Positions 45,493 to 53,922 of a DNA stretch of 64,000 nucleotides are shown one piece after another. The notes below the pieces were generated by a model. It had not been told where the DNA came from and ran no database searches. It saw only the letters and a program-made list of their open reading frames with translations. The number at the start of each line of letters is the position of its first letter. Position 1 is the first letter of the stretch. Location: positions 124,001 to 188,000 of the forward strand of contig NZ_BAET01000002.1 in the NCBI RefSeq assembly GCF_000252165.1, written 5' to 3'. Position numbers and translations under genes: made by a program. This DNA comes from Glaciecola punicea ACAM 611. GTDB lineage: Bacteria; Pseudomonadota; Gammaproteobacteria; Enterobacterales; Alteromonadaceae.

Positions 45493-45860
45493 AGCATGCA
45501 TAAACTACATATAAAGAAGTGTTAACCAATCTTAATAACTTTTATTCATCATGTTTGGTCAAGGCCTCATTACTCTTATCGGTGTATGGGGCCTGTGCGT
45601 TGTGTGGCGGTAAACCTTACTAAGGACCTCTTAGTAAAACAATCAGTAATTATCAAATCTGGTCCGAGCAAAATTTTAGGGCTTTGTTGGGTTTAATTGC
45701 ACCAGCACTTGTCCAACTAAAACATCGTAGCCACGTAGCTTATGAAAATCAATTCGCAAGAACAAGACTATTAAATGTCAATTACCTTGGCCTGTCGTAT
45801 TGCCTCGTTAAAAAAAACTATTAATCCTAAACCCTATTTAGCTGAGTCTAGAGCATTAAT
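45493..45860. other. Non-coding stretch between the methyltransferase and the transposase remnant
   Basis: 368 bp without a gene. It contains the stem-loop TTACTAAG (45617-45624) / CTTAGTAA (45630-45637), which may end the methyltransferase transcript or be part of an old IS flank. No matching inverted end was found at the other side of the transposase remnant. Confidence 0.5.
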
Positions 45861-47173
45861 TCAACCATTTTCTCTTCGTAACCTTTGGTTTGTATTCGCC
45901 ATTTCTGAATCCTTCGTCGCAAGGGTTCGAGTATGATCTTTGGAGAATTCACCAGGATATTTATTAGACAACCATTCAATTATTTCACGAGCATAAGTTT
46001 CTGGTTGCAACTCAAGTTTTAATTTCACTTCATCCCAGACCTGTTCAAACGGATCTATTCTTGTTCTATAGTTCCTTGGAAGATTGCGGTTACCTTTTGG
46101 TTTATTGTAATTAAAGTAATCAATTTTAGTGGAATCGTCCAATTTTGTTTCTTGTGCTGTCACGTCATTGGGTTGATCTTCTTCAGCTATAACGTCAACC
46201 TGAGCATTATTATGCCAAGAAAATTGAAATAAATTCTGTTGCAGACGTTTTAATTCGGCCAAAATTTTAACGGGGTCGAGTGTAAGATATTCCACTTCAA
46301 GTTTTTCTTTTGTTGTTGCTGAAACAGATGCAACTTTAATTAATCGTTGATATGGCGTCAGCGCTTGGTCGTTTTTCTTATGAGTTCGAGCTCGTGTAAA
46401 GGTAATTTGATTATTCTCACAGTAATCAAGAAGCTCATAATTAATGGATTCGCTACCTCCATTGTATCAAGACCTTTTAAGTCGAAGGGAAGTAGTTTTC
46501 TCGCAATGTTTATTCCACCAATAACATTACTAGCACTCTTTTTTACTAGCGGCATACATTCAAGCCAACCGGTAGTGACATCTGCCATCGTCAAGGTATT
46601 CAGAAATGCGCCTCTTGGGTCGCCACCACAATGCGCAACTAACTCCACTTCAAAAAAATTAGGTGATACGTCGTCCCAATCTGCAAATGTACGAACTTGT
46701 ATTTGATTTTTCCAAAGAGTACCTGTTTTGCTATGGCTAATGCCATCAGCATGGCGTTGCCTCTCAACTTGAAGTAGTCAATCAACAGAAGCAGGACTTA
46801 CCTTTAAAAGCTTATCTCTAACCTCTTCAGTTATTCGAAGGTGACCGTAGCGTTTCATGGCGCTAACTAAGTTAGAAATAAAAGGTACAAAGCGCTTCGA
46901 GCATATTTGATTGGCGGTATTCCAAACAACGGTAAGTACATGAACAAACTGTTCATCTTATATTTGTGTGCCTGGCCGCTTACGTTTACGCTCGTGCGGA
47001 GGAAGCTGAATTTTCTTTGATAGTAGCAAAGTAGCATATTTTCTTTCATACCCAGTTGCAGCAACAAACCCATCCAATATTTTGGTTTTTTCAGATTTAG
47101 AGGCTCTACCATATGAATTATTTACCCCGAGTATCATTTCTCGTCTCGCTGACAGACTCATCATTTTAGTCAT
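45861..47173 (-). pseudogene. Broken rve-type (integrase-core) transposase
   Basis: Remnant of an IS transposase with an N-terminal helix-turn-helix and an rve core. Reading the minus strand, frame 1 gives SLSARREMILGVNNSYGRAS, then a TAA at 46958-46960 inside the N-terminal domain. The match continues (SKRFVPFISNLVSAMKRYGHL) to a TGA at 46778-46780 replacing the Arg of VDRLL, and on through VELVAHCGGDPRGAFLNTLT. The frame then shifts near 46465 (GLDT into NGGSESINYELLDYC). KKNDQA joins directly to LTPYQRL at about 46361, so the catalytic Glu segment is deleted; the first catalytic Asp is Glu. The C-terminal part runs to the stop at 45861. It is non-functional. Confidence 0.88.
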
Positions 47174-47317
47174 AAATCACCAATTCAATCCTATTTTTAG
47201 TTTGATTTTTAATGAGTCAATGAGTGTCTCATAGTTTGGTAATTAGTCAGTCAATGTGGCGGCCAAGCAAATTGTCGTCAAATATTGGATACATGAATAG
47301 GCATTCCTGAGTAGGCT

Positions 47318-47437
47318 ATGTATGTAGAGCGGGCACTGAAATTAGAGGTTAAAGGCTTCGTTCTGAAAGAGGCCAGCGGTGATTATTTAGTCAATAGCCT
47401 TTATAAAATAATGGCGGGGGAGTATAGCGCGTTATAG
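47318..47437 (+). pseudogene. Fragment of a NarL/LuxR-type response regulator receiver domain
   Basis: 39 codons from ATG to TAG whose product contains ERALKLEVKGFVLKEASGDY then LVNSLYKIMAGEYSAL. This matches the alpha4-beta5-alpha5 end of receiver domains of the NarL family (A-x-x-x-G-V-K-G-F-x-L-K-[DE]-x-x-x-x-x-L). The phospho-Asp part before and the DNA-binding domain after are missing. An in-frame stop lies just upstream. Probably debris left by IS-mediated rearrangement. Confidence 0.6.
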
Positions 47438-47494
47438 ATCCCGAGCTGGCGATAAGTAAGGCGGCAAACAGTCGCTGTTTCAAACTTTGCTTGC

Positions 47495-48244
47495 TCATTT
47501 TGATTCTACTAAATAATGATATTTATCACTTCTACAGCGACTTATTCTAAATTCAATTATTTTCCCATCAATTGAATGGGCTATGCGCTCCACCTCTAAA
47601 AGTGCTTCACCAATATGGATAGCCAGTAGCTTTGCGTCTTGAGCACTGGCTATATCCGCTTTAATACGGTCAGTGGTGTCTTGCACAGTAAGGTTAAATT
47701 GAGTTTGATAAAAATGATAAAGCGTGTGCGGTAAATCTTCGAGCCCTTCTAATTCGCGAAAATAAACATATGGCAAATATATCTTTTCAAATATACAAAA
47801 TTCGTTGTTAAGAATTCTGCGTCTAAGGACCTCAAATACTTTCATATTCGCTTTAGCCCCAAACGCACTGACAACGTTTTTAGGTGCTTTTATAAGTGTA
47901 AGCGATAGCAGCTCTGCTTTTGGTAATTCGGGCGTTTTTCCATCACGGATGATCGGATAAAAACGGTAAAGGCTATGCTGATTTGTATGCTCCGATACAA
48001 ACGTTCCTACTCCCTGTCGACGGGTGAGTATTTTAGTCCCCGTTAAGCCATTGAGTGCCTTTCGAACGGTTCCTTGACTAACACCAAGCTCTTCTGCGAG
48101 CTTAAACTCATTAGGTAACATCTCGCCCGGCTTCCAACGCTGCTCTACAATAAGCTGCTTAACATGCTCTTCAACCTGCATATACAGGGGCTGAAAGGAT
48201 AAGCCTGTTTGGCTGAGTTTATTGTCAAATCTGTTATTGGTCAT
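47495..48244 (-). CDS. GntR-family transcriptional regulator with UTRA ligand domain
   Basis: 249 aa HutC-subfamily regulator. The winged helix at 18-85 (LYMQVEEHVKQLIVEQRWKP, LAEELGVSQGTVRKALNGLT, RRQGVGTFV) is followed by the UTRA domain (about 105-245; FEVLRRRILNNEFCIFEKIYLP and HIGEALLEVERIAHSIDGKIIEFRISRCRSDKYHYLV). UTRA domains bind sugars, sugar phosphates or acids. It is divergent from the GH31-TRAP operon. The palindrome near GTCTTATATAAGAC at promoters of that operon, the TonB receptor, the aldo/keto reductase operon and perhaps the SDR is the natural candidate for its operator, so it is probably a substrate-relieved repressor. Confidence 0.92.
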   Translation of the reverse strand: MTNNRFDNKLSQTGLSFQPLYMQVEEHVKQLIVEQRWKPGEMLPNEFKLAEELGVSQGTVRKALNGLTGTKILTRRQGVGTFVSEHTNQHSLYRFYPIIRDGKTPELPKAELLSLTLIKAPKNVVSAFGAKANMKVFEVLRRRILNNEFCIFEKIYLPYVYFRELEGLEDLPHTLYHFYQTQFNLTVQDTTDRIKADIASAQDAKLLAIHIGEALLEVERIAHSIDGKIIEFRISRCRSDKYHYLVESK

Positions 48245-48584
48245 AAATTCACTAAAATAAGCTTAAGAAAAAGAGTCGGTATAAAGTGACTAATAGCGGC
48301 AATATTCTGCTGCAGTTTACACGTTTGAAAACTTATCCATGCTGCACTTCACTCAATTATGTATTAAAACGCAGATGGTAATTGACAATAATTTAACACT
48401 ATACTAACTTGTGTCTTATACAAGACAAAGCTTGCTGGCTTATTAGATGCTTAGACTAATTCATAAGTCATCAAATAATAGGCTAGAGCATTCATACTTT
48501 TAGGCTCTTTTGCAGCGTCAGTGCACATTTATAATCTACCATATGCATAGCCTTTAACCACCATTTATTAAGGATTTGAACGAC
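48245..48584. other. Divergent regulatory region between the GntR gene and GH31
   Basis: 340 bp with no gene. It contains the promoter/operator at 48382-48426 and an AT-rich leader ending in AAGGA (48570-48574), the ribosome binding site of GH31. No separate copy of the palindrome was found close to the GntR start. Confidence 0.65.
48382..48426 (+). promoter_or_regulatory. Promoter and operator of the GH31-TRAP operon
   Basis: -35 TTGACA at 48382-48387, 17 bp spacer, -10 TAACTT at 48405-48410, then 2 nt and the near-palindrome GTCTTATACAAGAC at 48413-48426, where transcription should start. A repressor here would block initiation. The same layout, spacer and box recur upstream of the aldo/keto reductase. 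A leader of about 160 nt separates it from the GH31 start. Confidence 0.75.
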
Positions 48585-50678
48585 GTGTTTGAACTTTCTA
48601 CACCCGACTGGAACCGTGTTGTACAGACTGAAGTTATTGATGAATGTCGAATTTTACCTTGTGGATCAATATTGATCCCGACTAACCACGGTAATTTGAC
48701 CTTAAGCATTAACGAAATGGGTATTAGGATCCAGAATGAACTAAAGTGCGATGTAAACAACTATGGAATACTTGTATATGAGCCTTCGCCTTTTGAGGCC
48801 GCCATAAAATCCAGCACAACTCATACCCACATTAGCGCCAAAAATCACCGCATTGAAATACAGCATAGTCCATTCGCCTTTGAATGGAAAAAGTCAGGTA
48901 ACACCATACAAAAAACACCTAACGACGGTCATTTTGTCCGCCAGTTCAGGCTACCGCCCATGGCAAAAACAGAAGAGGGCTGGTTATTTAGTATCAATCT
49001 AGACGCGCAAGAACCCGTGTACGGCCTAGGTGAAAAGTGGTCGGCGTTGAATAAACGGGGACAATTAGTAAGGTCTTATAACCACGATGCCTTAGGCGTG
49101 AACGCTGAAATTTCATATAAAAACACGCCTTTTGCTTGGAGTACAAAAGGTTGGGGCCTTTTTGTGCATACGCCATCACCGGTCACCCATTCTGTAGGAC
49201 ATGCTAACTGGTCACAGCGAGCTTATTGCGTGTTAGTTGAAGACAACGCGCTTGATCTTTTCTTATTAGATGGTGCTAATGGCGCACTGATTATTGAGCA
49301 ATATACACAGTTAACAGGCAGATCTCCTGTACCTCCATTATGGAGCCTAGGCGTAATTCTTTCAAAAGCCTATTACAAAGATGTGCCTGAATTATTAGAA
49401 ACAGCCAAAGCAGTGCGCGACAAACACATGCCCTGCGATGTTATAACGCTCGACGGCAGAGCATGGCAAGATACTGACACGCGATTTGCATTTGAGTGGG
49501 ACGCTAAGCGCTTTGACGATCCCGCCGCTGTTATAAACGCACTCAAAGCACAGCAGTTCAAGGTATGCATTTGGGAATATCCTTTAGTGTCTGTCAACAA
49601 CAAATTGTTTGATGAAATGGCTCGTAAAGGCTGGCTTTTGAAAGACAAGCGAAGTGGCCAAGCTTATCGCTACGGGTGGGACATGAGTGCATTTGCTGAA
49701 GTGCTAACGCCTTTGCCAGAATCGGGTATTGTTGATTTCACTCACCCAGATGCCTATCAGTTTTGGTTAGAATCTCACAAACCTTTATTTGACTTAGGCA
49801 TTGATATGATAAAAGCAGATTTTGGCGAACAAGTCGATAACGACAATATGCTTGCTTACAATGGCGACGGTGGTAAAAGACTGCACAATGTTTATAGCTT
49901 GCTCTACAACCAATGCGTGTACGAAGCTGCGCAAAAGTATTGTAAAACTGGCGCGTTCTTATTTAGTCGTTCAGCGTGGACAGGCTCGCAGCGTTTTCCA
50001 AGTCAGTGGGGAGGCGATCCACAGGCTGACTGGGGCGGATTAGTCGGCAGTATTAGAGGCGCATTGTCTTGGGGTATGTCGGGAGCACCTTTTTTTGCCA
50101 CCGACGTAGGCGGATTTTATAAAGATACTCGCGACCCCGTCTTATTTGTTAGATGGACCCAAGCGGCCGTGTTTTCAGCGCATATAAGATTACACGGCAT
50201 AGGCCAGCGTGAACCATGGAGTTATGGTTCACTAGCTGAGCGCGCCGCAACAAAAGCCTTAAAGTTACGCTATAGGCTCATGCCATATATATACGATACC
50301 ATGCGCCAGTCCAGCGAGAGTGGACTGCCCGTTATGCGAGCTATGCCCTTAGCTTTTCCAGAGCAAGGTCTTACGCACAGCTTTGAAATGCAATTTATGT
50401 TTGGCGATAGCTTACTAGTTGCCCCCTGTACCAATCCAGACGGTAAAGTTACGCTTTATTTACCGCAAGGAAACTGGCTACGCTTCCCGACAAAAGAAAA
50501 ATATAGCGGGCATCAACTGCTAGACCTTACATTAGAACTGGATGAATTAGCGGTGTTCATGCCTGCTGAGCACTCAATTCCTATTGGTGCTGAGGTTGAA
50601 AACGTTGAAATGCTGGAAAGCGATTACTTACAAAACAAGGACTTACCCCACTGGCCAGAGCACGACCTTGCGTTATGA
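48585..50678 (+). CDS. Glycoside hydrolase family 31 alpha-glycosidase (YicI-like)
   Basis: 697 aa retaining alpha-glycosidase. I take the GTG at 48585, 10 nt after AGGA, over a TTG at 48576 that nearly touches it. It has no signal peptide, so cytosolic. Order: N-terminal beta-sandwich (about 1-250, with EPVYGLGEKWSALNKRGQ), (beta/alpha)8 barrel (PPLWSLGVILSKAYYK; nucleophile Asp412 in MIKADFGEQV; acid/base Asp478 in SQWGGDPQADWGG; RLHGIGQREPWSYG) and C-terminal beta domains. Overall closest to alpha-xylosidase YicI. The barrel strand 4 region reads DTRFAFEWD, without the R-x-x-W of known sulfoquinovosidases. First gene of the TRAP operon. Confidence 0.9.
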   Translation: MFELSTPDWNRVVQTEVIDECRILPCGSILIPTNHGNLTLSINEMGIRIQNELKCDVNNYGILVYEPSPFEAAIKSSTTHTHISAKNHRIEIQHSPFAFEWKKSGNTIQKTPNDGHFVRQFRLPPMAKTEEGWLFSINLDAQEPVYGLGEKWSALNKRGQLVRSYNHDALGVNAEISYKNTPFAWSTKGWGLFVHTPSPVTHSVGHANWSQRAYCVLVEDNALDLFLLDGANGALIIEQYTQLTGRSPVPPLWSLGVILSKAYYKDVPELLETAKAVRDKHMPCDVITLDGRAWQDTDTRFAFEWDAKRFDDPAAVINALKAQQFKVCIWEYPLVSVNNKLFDEMARKGWLLKDKRSGQAYRYGWDMSAFAEVLTPLPESGIVDFTHPDAYQFWLESHKPLFDLGIDMIKADFGEQVDNDNMLAYNGDGGKRLHNVYSLLYNQCVYEAAQKYCKTGAFLFSRSAWTGSQRFPSQWGGDPQADWGGLVGSIRGALSWGMSGAPFFATDVGGFYKDTRDPVLFVRWTQAAVFSAHIRLHGIGQREPWSYGSLAERAATKALKLRYRLMPYIYDTMRQSSESGLPVMRAMPLAFPEQGLTHSFEMQFMFGDSLLVAPCTNPDGKVTLYLPQGNWLRFPTKEKYSGHQLLDLTLELDELAVFMPAEHSIPIGAEVENVEMLESDYLQNKDLPHWPEHDLAL

Positions 50679-50723
50679 GAACGATTATGTCGGTAAGAGT
50701 AAAGCAATGAGAACGCCCTGATT

Positions 50724-51323
50724 ATGAAATCATATATTACAAAGCTCAATACGATATTAGGCAGCTTCAATTTTCATGTCGCCAAAGTTGCAAAATACTT
50801 TGCAGGCGGTTTGTTAGCCATGATGGTCGTTATGATTTTAGCGCAAGTTTTTTTTCGCTATGTATTAAATGACTCTTTAACGTGGACCGAAGAATTATCT
50901 AAATATGCCATGGTCTGGATAGCTTGTTTGGTGGCGCCATGGGCTTACAGAGAACACTTGAATGTGTCAATTGGCATGTTTCACGAAGTCTTACCTGCTC
51001 TACCTAAGCGCATTGCTGAAATAATAATCACTTTATTAGTCATGCTTATTAGCGCCATATTTTTCAAGCAAAGCTTAAGCTTTGTCGCCGGGGGAACCAC
51101 TATAACCGCGGCCTCTGTTGCGATTAAACTATGGGTTTTTTACCTATGTATGCCTTTTGCCTTTGGTTCATTATTTTTAGTCGGCATTGAAAGACTTATC
51201 CAACAGCTCACATCCCCACTAGTGCCATATAACGATGACTCAAATAACAGTCCACCTAATAATGACCAGCAGCACAATGGCGAGTCGTCAAAGGCAACTA
51301 TTTCAAATCAAGGATCGCAATAG
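50724..51323 (+). CDS. dctQ: TRAP transporter small permease (DctQ)
   Basis: 199 aa, four membrane helices as usual for DctQ: FAGGLLAMMVVMILAQVFF at the start, the family motif RYVLNDSLTWTEELSKYAMVWI, then AEIIITLLVMLISAIFF and IKLWVFYLCMPFAFGSLFLVGIE. A polar Asn/Ser/Gln tail of about 35 residues is unusual. The frame ends 1 bp before the DctM ATG. Small membrane subunit that stabilises DctM. In operon with GH31 (45 bp upstream). Confidence 0.93.
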   Translation: MKSYITKLNTILGSFNFHVAKVAKYFAGGLLAMMVVMILAQVFFRYVLNDSLTWTEELSKYAMVWIACLVAPWAYREHLNVSIGMFHEVLPALPKRIAEIIITLLVMLISAIFFKQSLSFVAGGTTITAASVAIKLWVFYLCMPFAFGSLFLVGIERLIQQLTSPLVPYNDDSNNSPPNNDQQHNGESSKATISNQGSQ

Positions 51324-51324
51324 C

Positions 51325-52611
51325 ATGTCACTAAGCTATATATGGATATTTGTATTACTGCTAACCGCAGGCACTCCCGTGGTATTCGCGCTATTGGTAG
51401 GGCCCGGCGTTAGCTTAATGATTGATGGAAACGAGGTGTATTTTTCAGCTCTGTTAAATCGCTTATTTTCAGGCATGAATTCATTTCCACTTATGGCAGT
51501 GCCCTTTTTCATACTCGCCGGTGAATTGATGAATCAAGGCGGTATTACGCAGTCTATTGTGCGCTTTTGTAAAACCCTTATTGGCCATTATCGAGGCGGT
51601 TTAGCTCAGGTAAACATACTGTCTTCGGTGCTGTTTGCAGGCTTGTCAGGCTCAGCAGTGGCAGACACTTCTGCCTTGGGTAAAATGCTCATTCCGGCCA
51701 TGGAGCAAAATGGCTATAGTCGACGATTCGCCGCAGCAGTTACCGCGGCCTCATCCGTGATTGGCCCCATTATACCCCCTTCTGGCATCATGATCTTATA
51801 CGCCTTTATTATGAACGTTTCAGTGGCGGGTATGTTCTTAGCCGGGATACTACCGGGTTTATTGATATGCGCCGGCTTAATGATAGTCACCAACCGTATC
51901 GCTAAAAAACGTAATTATCCCATAGCCAATCAAAAAGCCACTTGGGGAGAACGAGGATCTGCTTTTAAGGTATCTTTTTTACCTTTATTAACCCCCGTAA
52001 TTTTATTAGGCGGTATTTTAGCGGGCGTTTTTACCCCAACTGAAGCAGCTGCTGTTGCGGTTGGCTATGCATTTATTGTGACCTTATTTATTACCAATAC
52101 ACTTAAATTAAACCAGTTACCGCTTATACTAGTGAATGCCGCTGTGCAGTCGGGCACTATTTTACTGCTGGTCGGCTCAGCGGTTACCTTTGCCTGGATA
52201 ATTACAGTATCAGGACTAGCTGATTCACTCGCCACTAACATTATGCAGATTACATCGAATGTGCTGCTACTTTTGTTAATTATCAATTTATTCTTGTTTG
52301 CCATTGGTATGTTTTTAGATGCCGGACCGGCTATTCTGATTCTGGGGCCGGTGCTTGCGCCTATCTTTATAGCACTGGGCATAGATCCGCTGCATTTCGC
52401 GGTTATTATGTGCGTTAACTTAACGGTTGGTTTAGCCACACCTCCAATGGGCTTAGTGCTGTTTGTGGCTGCGTCGGTGTCGGGTGAAAAGACTGAAAAT
52501 ATAGCCTTAGAAATGCTGCCATTTTTGGCAGTTCAAGCTCTGGTTATATTTATGATTACGTATTTTCCTGCGATCACAATGACGCTTCCTCGCCTTTTTG
52601 GCTTTGCCTAA
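51325..52611 (+). CDS. dctM: TRAP transporter large permease (DctM)
   Basis: 428 aa, about 12 membrane helices, the sodium-coupled transport subunit. I take the ATG at 51325, 10 nt after AGGA and 1 bp past the dctQ stop; a longer frame inside dctQ is unlikely. Motifs of the family: MNSFPLMAVPFFILAGELMN, LSSVLFAGLSGSAVADTSALG, PIIPPSGIMILYAF, LGGILAGVFTPTEAAAVAVGYAF and NLTVGLATPPMGLVLFVAAS. Energised by a sodium gradient as in marine TRAP systems. Confidence 0.95.
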   Translation: MSLSYIWIFVLLLTAGTPVVFALLVGPGVSLMIDGNEVYFSALLNRLFSGMNSFPLMAVPFFILAGELMNQGGITQSIVRFCKTLIGHYRGGLAQVNILSSVLFAGLSGSAVADTSALGKMLIPAMEQNGYSRRFAAAVTAASSVIGPIIPPSGIMILYAFIMNVSVAGMFLAGILPGLLICAGLMIVTNRIAKKRNYPIANQKATWGERGSAFKVSFLPLLTPVILLGGILAGVFTPTEAAAVAVGYAFIVTLFITNTLKLNQLPLILVNAAVQSGTILLLVGSAVTFAWIITVSGLADSLATNIMQITSNVLLLLLIINLFLFAIGMFLDAGPAILILGPVLAPIFIALGIDPLHFAVIMCVNLTVGLATPPMGLVLFVAASVSGEKTENIALEMLPFLAVQALVIFMITYFPAITMTLPRLFGFA

Positions 52612-52623
52612 GGATTCGCCTTT

Positions 52624-53676
52624 ATGACTACAAAACGTATTGTATTGTTAAGCATTTATGCACTGGTATTTGTAGTCAGCATTATTGGTGTGCTGCGCTC
52701 TACAAGCACAAAAGCGGAGTTTACTATAAAGGCAGCTATTCAGGCTTCAACCCAAGACGAAGACTATGTGGGTTTAATTGCATTTAAAGAATACGTAGAA
52801 GCCGAAAGTAAGGGCCGTGTGCAAGTTGACATATACACCTCGGGTCAGTTTTGCGGCAGTGTGCCCGAATGTATCAGTAATCTTCAGCAGGGTGTACTGG
52901 AAATGTTTCCCAGCACCGTAGGCGGCACAGGTAACTTTTTTGCACCCGCTCAGGTTTTAGATTTACCGTATTTGTTCACCAGCGATGAACAGGCTTTGTG
53001 TGTATTAGATGGCCCAATACTAGACAAAATAAGACAAGAAGTACTGCAGCGCTCTTTAAATATTCGCCTTATTGGCATTGCCAACACTGGCGGGTGGCGT
53101 AATTTTGCGACTACAGATAAGCCAATACGCACGCCAGCAGACCTGAAAGGACAAAAGATTAGGACAACGCCAGCAGAAATCCAGCAAGAGTTAGTTAAAC
53201 AGCTAGGTGCAAACCCTACCCCTATCTCGTGGGCCGAGCTTTACACGGCATTGGCCACCGGCGTAGTGGAAGGCAGTAAAAATGGTATCCAAGATATTAT
53301 AGGCGCCAAATTGCAAGAGCATTTAAAGTACATAATTCTCGATGGGCATTCATATATGGCGACACTATGGTGGTTTTCAGAACCTGTCTGGCAATCCTTA
53401 CCTACGGATATTCAAGCTATCGTTGAAGAAGGTTTTAAAAAACAGCAGGCTGCCGCCAACAACCTAGTGGCTACAGAAGAAGAAAATTCTTATCGAATTT
53501 TCGAGCAAGCCGGCGGAACAGTCTATCGTCCGACAGTAGCCGAAAAACAAGCTTTCAAAGATGCATCTAGCAACATGCGCGCATGGTTCATTAGTAAATT
53601 TGGAAACGAGTGGTTGGACCTAGTAGAAAGCTCCGTAGCCGATTGCGATGCTAGGCAGCGAAAAACTTCACTTTAA
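52624..53676 (+). CDS. dctP: TRAP transporter substrate-binding protein (DctP)
   Basis: 350 aa periplasmic receptor with an N-terminal hydrophobic anchor/signal (IVLLSIYALVFVVSIIGVL). DctP signatures: FKEYVEAESKGRVQVDIYTSGQF, TPADLKGQKIRTTPAEIQQELVKQLGANPTPI and the Y-x-A-L-x-x-G-V-x-E-G motif (ELYTALATGVVEGSKNG). The Arg of KIRTT is the usual partner of an acidic substrate group, so an organic acid, uronate or possibly sulfonate is expected. It follows dctM by 12 bp. Two Cys in GQFCGSVPECIS may form a disulfide. Confidence 0.93.
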   Translation: MTTKRIVLLSIYALVFVVSIIGVLRSTSTKAEFTIKAAIQASTQDEDYVGLIAFKEYVEAESKGRVQVDIYTSGQFCGSVPECISNLQQGVLEMFPSTVGGTGNFFAPAQVLDLPYLFTSDEQALCVLDGPILDKIRQEVLQRSLNIRLIGIANTGGWRNFATTDKPIRTPADLKGQKIRTTPAEIQQELVKQLGANPTPISWAELYTALATGVVEGSKNGIQDIIGAKLQEHLKYIILDGHSYMATLWWFSEPVWQSLPTDIQAIVEEGFKKQQAAANNLVATEEENSYRIFEQAGGTVYRPTVAEKQAFKDASSNMRAWFISKFGNEWLDLVESSVADCDARQRKTSL

Positions 53677-53735
53677 AAACATATATTAACAACAAATAAG
53701 TTGCATCCTGTTAACTAATTGGGTAAATTTTACCT

Positions 53736-53757
53736 TATCTTCTATCTTATATAAGAC
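53736..53757 (+). promoter_or_regulatory. Operator upstream of the TonB receptor
   Basis: TATCTT (53736-53741) as a -10-like box, 2 nt gap, then ATCTTATATAAGAC (53744-53757), whose inner 12 bp TCTTATATAAGA is a perfect palindrome. Same layout as the GH31 and aldo/keto reductase promoters; the -35 is weak (TTAACT at 53711-53716, 19 bp away). The receptor start is 165 nt downstream. Confidence 0.7.
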
Positions 53758-53922
53758 ACTAAAGGTAAAGACAAAAAAGATAAGCTATTTTCAAGTCGTA
53801 GTTGTCGGTTTGTGCTTATCAACTAACTATAAAACCAGTAAATGCCATACCCAAATTAACCAGTACAATTAAATTGGGGGGACATTGGTAATTCATGACA
53901 CACACGAAACTTGGAGAACAAA

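Noticed and set aside
45861-47173. Complete insertion sequence
   Set aside because: The transposase is broken in at least four places and I could not match terminal inverted repeats or a target duplication.
48585-50678. Calling the GH31 gene a sulfoquinovosidase outright
   Set aside because: The R-x-x-W sulfonate-binding residues of known enzymes are not in place and the sequence is closer to YicI.
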